A stretch of DNA of 40,005 bases, from positions 1 through 40,005 of the forward strand of contig SXSC01000136.1 in NCBI GenBank assembly GCA_005792355.1, read 5' to 3'. Position numbers and translations under genes: made by a program. Within the stretch, counting starts at the first letter, position 1, and every line of letters starts with the position of its first letter. This document shows positions 35,201 through 40,005 of the stretch, in pieces. The stretch is from Opitutaceae bacterium. Its GTDB lineage: Bacteria; Verrucomicrobiota; Verrucomicrobiia; Opitutales; Opitutaceae. A model generated the notes under the pieces. That model worked only from the letters and a program-made list of their open reading frames with translations. It made no database searches and was not told where the DNA came from.

Positions 35201-35535
35201 TCGGCAACCGGGGCGGCGACACCATGATCAACCCCGCCAGCCCCGCCACCGCGATCGACAACCCCGCGGTTGGCGCCACCACGCAACTATTCATGCCCGG
35301 GTACTACACCGTCACCACCACGGTGGGCTACCAGTACAAGCTGCGGCGGAACCTGACCCTCGATCTCAACCTCAAGATCGGAAACGTCCTCGACAACGAC
35401 GACCTCGTCTACATCGGCGCCGGCCTCCGCGCGCCCAACGGCGACCTCTCCCGCCCCGATCGCGTCACGGTGCCGACTTCCTTCCTCTATCTGCCGCCGC
35501 GCTCCTTCGTCCTGAGCGCCACGCTGGGCTTCTAG
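32272..35535 (+). CDS. TonB-dependent outer-membrane receptor 3
   Basis: The ATG at 32272 gives a 1087-residue protein with a signal peptide (about 1-18) and an Ala/Pro-rich linker. Then come the TonB-box-like DPIVMTPFTVATEKDEGF, the plug (LATDLRDTPVAYSVLTRDF, SSVMSRGVRIAGAAQRNFF, FARGPNALLIGTGGLGGVV) and the barrel ending VLSATLGF with a terminal Phe. It resembles receptor 1 in the plug (ATDLRDT, GPN-x-x-L-x-GT) and lacks the N-terminal domain of receptor 2. The open frame extends upstream to 32092, but that part is basic and leader-free, so I reject it. A 183-base gap precedes it. It is the last gene of the plus-strand block and is followed by a strong palindrome. Confidence 0.92.
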   Translation: MPHSLRLALCLLALNTPLPAAPAPAAPSAPPAPRSSAAPRQAAALLAADPIVMTPFTVATEKDEGFVAAASLAGGRLATDLRDTPVAYSVLTRDFLDTLGLFDQEQALTWSVGSYMPLQDTSSYRYNDNEAGSSVMSRGVRIAGAAQRNFFQLGLNADTYSQERIDFARGPNALLIGTGGLGGVVVGMTKQARTDKAFDKATLTLGSWNRFRASYDVNRPLSDKLALRANLLWQDVDTWRNLEFDHRRGNHFAVTYRPFRRTQVRAEFEYYKQSTIMGRETMSESLSGWDGRTTVAAPGTVALANADALGLARFGSSTAPQLIYIPGSDGGTVMNWANSWRTQGGAANAAVPVGGRLPLSTANLGINNGPMIDSAYSADLLYGLSESGSFFRRPTRETVLQPDAPTLSYQFRDTAVFIEHQQGEHLFFEAAANWARTKKHVEAVASRLGSVFLDVNATLPDGRPNPNFKQPYSEAVSGTYYYLNNIKEARAAAAFVFDRTRWGSFRANLIAGGRNVHNDVRGYGYVINRNPDVRARSRDDLFNYRYYLNDPVKPFTIPPSVRLVDPVAGTNATYGITRIYDIRSAGNFRASDTTFTYLQGALNAKLFNGRLNLIGGARRDTLQRDLYTLNGNANAVIADYPANWDGQTPIYRPLPPADYWNLTYKARETNGAISGNGATLPALSRPRDGTGRALPQYANDRFRDDYSSPPVDFDVTTVTYGGVVHLLSWVSTYANFAESFNPPGAGITINGAALPPGQSEGWDFGIRFSLLKGRVSASFGKYGSTQRNNSFDNTGQTRKYANIAAANRVGDLSADGQNTRGLPLVPTPTFDFQDSKGRGYEIDIVANLTSNWRLTANAGIPKNLTTNTNQEQWSYLNANEATLKQIVQDAGVIIGANNVATVDLGVPVANRSPDAAVAATAWNDIQNFRATSDPTAATFSNQPKFTSNLFTDYRFSRGVLKNLRVGGGVQYIGQKAIGNRGGDTMINPASPATAIDNPAVGATTQLFMPGYYTVTTTVGYQYKLRRNLTLDLNLKIGNVLDNDDLVYIGAGLRAPNGDLSRPDRVTVPTSFLYLPPRSFVLSATLGF

Positions 35536-35554
35536 TGGCGCGACCAATAACTTT

Positions 35555-35632
35555 CGTGACGTGTAGCTGCGAGCGCCAGCGAGTGGACCACCGGCGCGAT
35601 CCACTCGCTGGCGCTCGCCGCTACTTGTCACG
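35555..35632. repeat. Large imperfect palindrome between convergent genes
   Basis: Arms 35555-35587 and 35600-35632 are complementary over 33 bases with three mismatches (the pairs at 35561, 35562 and 35568), leaving a 12-base loop. The inner core GCGAGCGCCAGCGAGTGGA pairs perfectly. It begins 20 bases after the receptor 3 stop and about 120 bases past the end of the leftward DUF362 gene. There is no T-run, so it is not a textbook intrinsic terminator, though it could stop or protect transcripts in both directions. It has the size and GC-rich form of a REP/BIME-type element. Confidence 0.7.
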
Positions 35633-35754
35633 CTACTTTGCGGTCGGCACACTAGCCTCGGTGGCCTTTCTGAATTCTTGCCCAAAATCTTTCTGCCAAA
35701 TGGCTGGGTTGGAGAAAAATTCTCGAGCCCAAAACCGACCGGCCGGCGGCTCTG

Positions 35755-36945
35755 CTACGAGGGAAATTCCTTGCTGCGGACTTTCTCGATCGGCTGCCCG
35801 ACGACTTCGATTTTCGCGAGATCGCACGTTCCCAGCCCGGCCCGCTCCGCCAGTACGAGGTGATTGTCCCCCGGCCCGAACGGCGGGACCCCGCGCACCG
35901 CCCGGACGTCTGGAAATCCCATCACCGCCGTGCCGACCGTGTCGGTCGCCACCGGGTTCAATCCGCAGATGAGCACACCCGGCGAGGCGATCTTCTGCGA
36001 TCTCCCCTTCACCCAGGGGCCCTCGGCCCAATTCAGCGTCGTAATGCCGTCGATGATACCGAGGTGAATCGGCCGGGCCCCGCAGACATCGGTGACGATG
36101 CGGGGGATGCGATAGCCACTGTCGTTCGGCACAAAGAAATCGCGCTTCGACCCGGGAGGATCAAACACGGCGGCCGGTCCTTGATTGTCCCAACCCTTCA
36201 GGTTGTGCAACCGCCCGCGACCCTTCGTGCCGTCCTCGGAGGGGGCGTCGTCGCCATACAGCGCATTCGGGGTGATCCCGAAAAGATTCTTCATGGTCAG
36301 CGTGATTCCCGTGGTGCCATGTGTCTTCAGTTTGCAAAGCGACACAAAAACATCGGTGTCCGCGTAGGCATGGTTCAGCTCGAAGCTCTCAAAAAGGTGT
36401 CCGCCGCTCGGAACCTTGAACCCCGCATAGTTCCGCCCTTTGCCCAAATTGCGGGTGTTTTCCGCCTCGACCGGGCCGAGCGCCTGGAGCGCGTTCCAGT
36501 CGAAGCCGGCGTCGACGAGGGTCTTTTCCATCGCCTGCCGCAGCTGGGTCGATTCGACAAAACGCACGCGCCGCGCCCCGGCGGTGAACAGCGCCGCGGT
36601 CAGCGCCATCGCGGTCGCCGGATGCGTCACGTAGCTCTCCCCCACCGGACGACCGAAGAGCGGTTCGAACTTCGAACCCGTGAGATTGATCTTCACCGTG
36701 ACCGTCTTGCCCTTGACGAGACTCCCGAGGCCCCCAAGTAGATCGAAGCTCTGGTCCATCGCCGCCTTCACCTCGCGCCCGTAGCCGCGACATGACAGGA
36801 TCGAGACCTTGGCATTGCGCGCGCTGTCGCCAGCCACCGCGCTCTCCGCGCCCACCAGGGGCCGCATCGCCGCGCCCATGACCGCACCCGCGCCAATCCG
36901 GATGAAGTGCCGACGATCACAACCAGGAAGGGGGTGTTGTTTCAT
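35755..36945 (-). CDS. Exported DUF362 protein
   Basis: A 396-residue protein starting at the ATG at 36945. The leader has a twin-arginine motif (CDRRHFIRIGAG) and a hydrophobic stretch. The body matches the DUF362 family: VTVKINLTGSKFE, ESYVTHPATAMALTAALF, FESFELNHAYADTDVFVSL and CKLKTHGTTGITLTMKNLFG, then GIIDGITTLNWAEGPW. DUF362 proteins are widespread and mostly uncharacterised; some carry an additional ferredoxin domain, but no Cys-rich cluster is seen here. The open frame continues far upstream across the OppA gene, but only as antisense. It is convergent with receptor 3 and divergent from the OppA gene. Function is not known. Confidence 0.88.
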   Translation of the reverse strand: MKQHPLPGCDRRHFIRIGAGAVMGAAMRPLVGAESAVAGDSARNAKVSILSCRGYGREVKAAMDQSFDLLGGLGSLVKGKTVTVKINLTGSKFEPLFGRPVGESYVTHPATAMALTAALFTAGARRVRFVESTQLRQAMEKTLVDAGFDWNALQALGPVEAENTRNLGKGRNYAGFKVPSGGHLFESFELNHAYADTDVFVSLCKLKTHGTTGITLTMKNLFGITPNALYGDDAPSEDGTKGRGRLHNLKGWDNQGPAAVFDPPGSKRDFFVPNDSGYRIPRIVTDVCGARPIHLGIIDGITTLNWAEGPWVKGRSQKIASPGVLICGLNPVATDTVGTAVMGFPDVRAVRGVPPFGPGDNHLVLAERAGLGTCDLAKIEVVGQPIEKVRSKEFPS

Positions 36946-36958
36946 GGGGCGGCAGTGT

Positions 36959-36971
36959 GGGAAAATTTCCC
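36959..36971. promoter_or_regulatory. Palindrome in divergent promoter region, possible operator
   Basis: GGGAAAATTTCCC at 36959-36971 has six-base complementary arms around one central base. It sits 13 bases upstream of the DUF362 start, inside the 180-base gap shared with the divergent OppA gene. Position and symmetry would suit a repressor site. The regulator is unknown and chance is possible. Confidence 0.35.
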
Positions 36972-37125
36972 GACGTGTGCGACATCGAAGTTTGCGGCCG
37001 CGGCCGGTTGCAATACTCGACCCCTGCGGCGAACGACACCGAGCCCGCATGGGTTGCAGGAGGCGGGGAGTTGATTTCTCGCAAAAGACTTTTGCCAGTC
37101 GCGCCCGGGCGATTTCCAATCCCCC

Positions 37126-38751
37126 ATGCGCCTTCTCCGTCCCGGCCTGCTTTGCTCTCTTGCAGCTCTCGTCGTCGCCTTCGCCGGCTGCGCCAAACGC
37201 GAGACCCCCGCGGAAGAGGGCATCCGCACCCGCACCCTGCTCGTCGGCAACGGCGCCGAGCCGGGCGACCTCGATCCCCACCTCGCCTCCGTCGTCAGCG
37301 ACCAGCTGATCGTCAACACCCTCTTCGAGGGCCTCACCCTCCTCGACGAGCGCACGACCAACCCCCTCCCGGCGGCCGCCGAGTCGTGGACCGTTTCCCC
37401 CGACGGGCTGGTTTGGACGTTTCGGCTGCGGTCCGGCCTGAAATGGTCCAACGGCGATCCGCTCACTGCCGACGATTTCATCCAGTCGTGGCACCGTGTG
37501 CTGAGTCCGGAATTCGCCTCCGACAACGCGTGGTATCTTTTCGTGGTGAAAAACGCCGAGGCCTGCAACGCGCGCAAACTCACCGACCGCACCCGGCTCG
37601 GTTTCGCCGCGCCCGATGCCCGCACCCTCGTGCTCACCCTCGAGCGCCCCGCGCCCTACCTGCCCGCGCTCGTCTCCCTGCCCGCGTGGTTTCCGCTCAA
37701 CCCGCGCGCCGTCGCAAAATTCGGCCCGCTGGAAAAGCGCGGCACGGATTGGACGCGCCCCGGCAATCTCGTCAGCAACGGCGCCTTCGCGCTCGCGGAA
37801 TGGAAGCCCAACGCCCGCATCGTCCTCGAAAAAAACCCCCACCACCGCGACGCCGCACTCAACCAACTCCAGCGCGTGGTGTTCTTTCCCATCGAAAATC
37901 CCGACGCCGAGGAGCGGAATTTTCGCGCCGGTCAGCTGCACGTCACCGCGAACATCCCCGTCACCAAGATCACCCCGTGGCGCGAACGCGAGCCGGCGCG
38001 CCTCCGGCTCGAGCCCGCGTTGCAGGCCAATTTTCTCCGGCTCAACACCGCGCGCCCGCCGCTCACCGATGCGCGCGTGCGCCGGGCCCTCTCGCTCGCC
38101 ATCGACCGCGACACCCTCGCGCGGACCATCCTGCAGGGCAGCCGGCTGCCCGCGCATGCGTTCACGCCGCCCGGCACCGGAACCTACACCGCGCGCGCCG
38201 CGGTCGCCCTCGATCTCACCGGCGCGCGCCAGCTTCTCGCCGAGGCCGGCCACCCTGGCGGCAACGGTCTGCCCGTCCTCGATCTCCAAATTCGCAACGA
38301 CGAACTCGAGCCGCGCGTCGCCGTGGCCCTCCAAGCCATGTGGCAACGCGACCTGGGCGTGCGCACTTCGATTTCGCAGCTGGAGCAGAAGGTCTGGGTC
38401 CAAAATCAACAGACGCTTAATTACACCATCTCCACCGCCGCCTGGACGGCGGACTTCCCCGACCCGGTGACGTTTCTCGGCCTGTTCTCCGCCACCAGCG
38501 GCTACAATTGGACGGGCTGGAACAGCCCCGCCTACGATCGGCACCTCACCGCCGCCGCGAATATGGCCGAACCCGCGGCCCGCGCTGAATTTTTCCAGCA
38601 GGCCGAAGCGCTCCTGTTGCACGAGGCTCCGGTCGCCCCGCTCTCTGTTGGCGCCCGCACCTACCTCCTCCACGCCGCCGTAAAAGGCTGGGAGCCCGCC
38701 CCGCTGATCTTCCGACGCTTCCAGATCGTGCGGCTGGAAAAACAACCGTAG
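37126..38751 (+). CDS. Peptide/oligosaccharide ABC transporter substrate-binding lipoprotein (OppA-like)
   Basis: A 541-residue SBP_bac_5 family protein. The leader ends in AGC at residue 22, giving a plausible lipobox (VAFAGCAKRE), so it is probably lipid-anchored. Family features include DLDPHLASVVSDQLIVNTLFEGL and LVWTFRLRSGLKWSNGDPLTADDF, then RRALSLAIDRDTLARTI and a C-terminal WTADFPDPVTFLGLF, which match OppA/DppA proteins. These bind peptides or oligosaccharides for uptake. No ABC permease or ATPase gene is in the window, so it must work with components encoded elsewhere. The start has no Shine-Dalgarno (CCAATCCCCC-ATG). Confidence 0.92.
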   Translation: MRLLRPGLLCSLAALVVAFAGCAKRETPAEEGIRTRTLLVGNGAEPGDLDPHLASVVSDQLIVNTLFEGLTLLDERTTNPLPAAAESWTVSPDGLVWTFRLRSGLKWSNGDPLTADDFIQSWHRVLSPEFASDNAWYLFVVKNAEACNARKLTDRTRLGFAAPDARTLVLTLERPAPYLPALVSLPAWFPLNPRAVAKFGPLEKRGTDWTRPGNLVSNGAFALAEWKPNARIVLEKNPHHRDAALNQLQRVVFFPIENPDAEERNFRAGQLHVTANIPVTKITPWREREPARLRLEPALQANFLRLNTARPPLTDARVRRALSLAIDRDTLARTILQGSRLPAHAFTPPGTGTYTARAAVALDLTGARQLLAEAGHPGGNGLPVLDLQIRNDELEPRVAVALQAMWQRDLGVRTSISQLEQKVWVQNQQTLNYTISTAAWTADFPDPVTFLGLFSATSGYNWTGWNSPAYDRHLTAAANMAEPAARAEFFQQAEALLLHEAPVAPLSVGARTYLLHAAVKGWEPAPLIFRRFQIVRLEKQP

Positions 38752-38792
38752 CGACGAGCCTGGGAGTTTCCGACCACCGCGCGAAACCGTAA

Positions 38793-38807
38793 CCGAGGAA
38801 ACCTCGG
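38793..38807 (+). terminator. Small hairpin after the OppA gene, weak terminator candidate
   Basis: CCGAGG (38793-38798) and CCTCGG (38802-38807) pair around an AAA loop, 41 bases beyond the OppA stop. There is no T-run, so an intrinsic terminator is doubtful. Confidence 0.25.
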
Positions 38808-38834
38808 AATCTATCCAGAGCGTCACCAAGCATC

Positions 38835-38907
38835 TCGGAGGGCTGCTCTTTGTCGCAGCCGTTCTTTCGAGGATCCTTTGCGTCGCCGTCGAAGCGACGC
38901 CCTCCGA
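38835..38907. repeat. REP-like palindromic repeat, right copy
   Basis: TCGGAGGGC at 38835-38843 and its complement GCCCTCCGA at 38899-38907 form outer arms. Inside, GGCTGC and GCAGCC pair as an inner hairpin. Bases 38835-38861 match the left copy at 1826-1852 with two differences, both in the hairpin loop or at its edge. After the right arm the sequence continues TGAGGCGCAGCC, another partial copy of the core. Confidence 0.6.
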
Positions 38908-38948
38908 TGAGGCGCAGCCTTTTGTGACGCAGTCGGTCGGATCGATCG

Positions 38949-39046
38949 TCGGGCATCTGAAATCTTGCTTGCCCGGTAACGTTGGCGGAACGGGTCTACC
39001 GTTCCAAAATTCGTCAGTTTGAAATTTCGAGATTTCAGATGCCCGA
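38949..39046. repeat. 17-base perfect inverted repeat
   Basis: TCGGGCATCTGAAATCT (38949-38965) is the exact reverse complement of 39030-39046, with 64 bases between. GATTTC recurs at 39031, 39045 and 39053 around the right arm. The arrangement resembles the ends of a very small mobile element, but no target duplication is evident. Confidence 0.5.
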
Positions 39047-39115
39047 TTTCAAGATTTCTGAAAACTCTTGGTGGCGACCCGGTGGCGCGGTGCAAAACGT
39101 CCGGGTTGGCCACGC

Positions 39116-39143
39116 CCGCGATCCAACCCCCGCGATCCAACCC
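39116..39143. repeat. 14-base tandem duplication
   Basis: CCGCGATCCAACCC occurs twice head to tail (39116-39129 and 39130-39143), about 40 bases upstream of the small secreted protein gene. Probably replication slippage. Confidence 0.6.
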
Positions 39144-39183
39144 ACGCTTGTCGCCCAGCCAGTTCACGCACATCGTCTCAGCA

Positions 39184-39675
39184 ATGATTCGCCGCCTGCT
39201 CACAGTCTTCCTCGGTTTGGTAGGCTTCGTGGCCTCCTTCACTCCCGCGTGGGCTGGCGAAGGTGGGGCGGAGTTCGTCCGCATCTGGCCCGGCTGGCGC
39301 GACGCCGAATCGTTTGAGCGCATCGGCGAATATTTCGGTCGCGGCGAAAACTCCTCGGGCCAGATTGTCCTGCGCACCCAGCCAGAGACCCGCGAGGGTT
39401 TTTACTTTCTCGTGCGGGTGAAAAGCACCGTACCGCTGGCCGCAGCGAAATTCGCCCTGAGCGTCATCCGCCCCGACGCGCCGGAGCCAAAGGCGTATTC
39501 ATTTCCCGCCGTGCTACCGGCGAAGGAAACGGTGTTCCAACTCGGCCTCACGGGCGCCGCCTGGCCCGGCGGCAAGCCGGCCAACCCGGTGGCGTGGAAG
39601 CTCACGCTCGTCGCCGGCGACGGCCGCGTGCTCGCCGAGCACAAGAGCTTCCTCTGGGAAAAGCCGGCCAAGTAG
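39184..39675 (+). CDS. Small secreted protein of unknown function
   Basis: From the ATG at 39184 the protein has 163 residues with a clear signal peptide (about 1-24, ending PAWAGEGG). The mature part begins EFVRIWPGWRDAESFERIGEYF and is otherwise beta-rich (GFYFLVRVKS, KFALSVIRPD, VAWKLTLVAGDG), ending soon after FLWEK. I do not recognise a family. An upstream in-frame extension to 39019 overlaps the repeats and lacks leader features. The next reading frame, an OGG1-like fragment, starts 30 bases after its stop, so the two may have been co-transcribed. Confidence 0.7.
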   Translation: MIRRLLTVFLGLVGFVASFTPAWAGEGGAEFVRIWPGWRDAESFERIGEYFGRGENSSGQIVLRTQPETREGFYFLVRVKSTVPLAAAKFALSVIRPDAPEPKAYSFPAVLPAKETVFQLGLTGAAWPGGKPANPVAWKLTLVAGDGRVLAEHKSFLWEKPAK

Positions 39676-39705
39676 GTGGCGCGGACCAAGCCACCGCTGA
39701 AGCTC

Positions 39706-39933
39706 ATGCCCGCGATCCCTTGGTCTTCATGGCAACCCCTCCCCGGCGCCGCTTCCGTCTCGGGCGACGTTTTGGCCGAAACGCTTGATGGTGGGCAAGC
39801 ATTCCGCTGGAACCGTCAGCCGGACGGCACCTGGCTGGGCCAGTGGGAGAGCTACGCCGTGCAACTTAGCCTCAGACATCCTGACCTGCACCTGAAGCGA
39901 AGAGGTGGAGAGAGGAACGAAAAAGAGACCTGA
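39706..39933 (+). pseudogene. Truncated OGG1-like DNA glycosylase, N-terminal part
   Basis: Starting at ATG 39706, the product has LAETLDGGQAFRWNRQPDG and TWLGQWESYAVQLSLR, the typical first strands of the 8-oxoguanine DNA glycosylase N-terminal domain (the GGQ-x-FRW signature). After about 39885 the similarity ends and a charged tail (KRRGGERNEKET) leads to a stop at 39931. A full enzyme has around 280-300 residues and a helix-hairpin-helix domain; here only 75 codons remain. Neither of the other frames to 40005 continues the family. I read it as interrupted by an insertion or rearrangement whose far side is outside the window. Confidence 0.6.
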
Positions 39934-40005
39934 ACCTGAGTTGGGCCGGTCCGGGATTGAAGGCGGGAACCAGCCGTGGCAAGGGAGACGAATGCCGCAA
40001 ATTCA
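39885..40005. other. Purine-rich sequence interrupting the glycosylase, possible mobile element end
   Basis: From about 39885 the DNA becomes markedly purine-rich (for example GAAGAGGTGGAGAGAGG) and no longer codes for the glycosylase. It also differs from the C-rich style of the upstream genes. It could be the start of an insertion sequence or a group II intron. The window ends before a transposase or reverse transcriptase could be seen. Confidence 0.3.

Larger units (their letters stand above)
38752..39183. other. Repeat-rich intergenic region
   Basis: These 432 bases carry no convincing gene. They hold a small hairpin (38793-38807), the right copy of the REP-like repeat (38835-38907), a 17-base inverted repeat (38949-38965 with 39030-39046), several GATTTC motifs, and a 14-base tandem duplication (39116-39143). 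Each is listed separately. Confidence 0.6.

Noticed and set aside
36946..38829. Upstream 628-codon extension of the DUF362 frame
   Set aside because: It runs antisense through the OppA gene. The Tat leader at 36945 marks the true start.
1..40005. CRISPR array, prophage, plasmid origin or toxin-antitoxin system
   Set aside because: I saw no regularly spaced repeats, no phage structural or integrase genes, no Cas or replication proteins, and no toxin-antitoxin pair.

Overview
The window is GC-rich DNA that reads like a heterotrophic Verrucomicrobiota of the Opitutaceae type. The support for this is an ECF sigma factor of the Rhodopirellula/Verrucomicrobium kind, large TonB-dependent receptors with no SusD partner, many secreted sulfatases, Tat-exported Gfo/Idh/MocA oxidoreductases, a DUF1080 protein, and start codons that almost never carry a Shine-Dalgarno sequence. 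The assignment is an inference from gene content; no marker gene is present.

Layout. Bases 1-24 are the 3' end of a tRNA-Ser. Bases 220-4758 hold a minus-strand module: Na+/solute symporter, AraC-type regulator and a sulfatase without a signal peptide. Bases 4759-5474 are a divergent gap holding a decayed sulfatase start. From 5475 to 35535 everything reads on the plus strand with short gaps. The order is ECF sigma factor, membrane anti-sigma protein, TonB receptor, two paralogous secreted TIM-barrel proteins (the second fused to an esterase), Gfo/Idh/MocA oxidoreductase, sulfatase, a 41-codon signal-peptide ORF, three more sulfatases, a PhoD-like phosphatase, a sulfatase, a second Gfo/Idh/MocA oxidoreductase, a DUF1080 protein, and two more TonB receptors. 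A strong palindrome closes this block. A convergent DUF362 protein, a divergent OppA-like lipoprotein, a repeat-rich gap, a small secreted protein and a broken OGG1-like DNA glycosylase complete the window.

How it may work together (inference). The plus-strand block looks like a self-regulated utilisation locus for a sulfated glycan. The anti-sigma protein has a C-terminal half resembling a carbohydrate-binding beta-sandwich and could sense ligand in the periplasm, releasing the sigma factor. Outer-membrane receptors would import oligosaccharides. Five secreted sulfatases would remove sulfate, the TIM-barrel proteins and the esterase would cut glycosidic and ester bonds, and the two Tat-exported oxidoreductases with the DUF1080 protein could cleave further bonds by the 3-keto route. 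The minus-strand module would import a small sulfated product through the symporter and desulfate it in the cytoplasm. No recognisable polysaccharide lyase or classical endo-glycanase is visible, so the substrate is unknown and the TIM-barrel pair may be an undescribed glycosidase family.

The window also shows gene erosion (sulfatase remnant, signal-peptide-only ORF, truncated glycosylase) and several palindromic repeats, one of which occurs near both ends.
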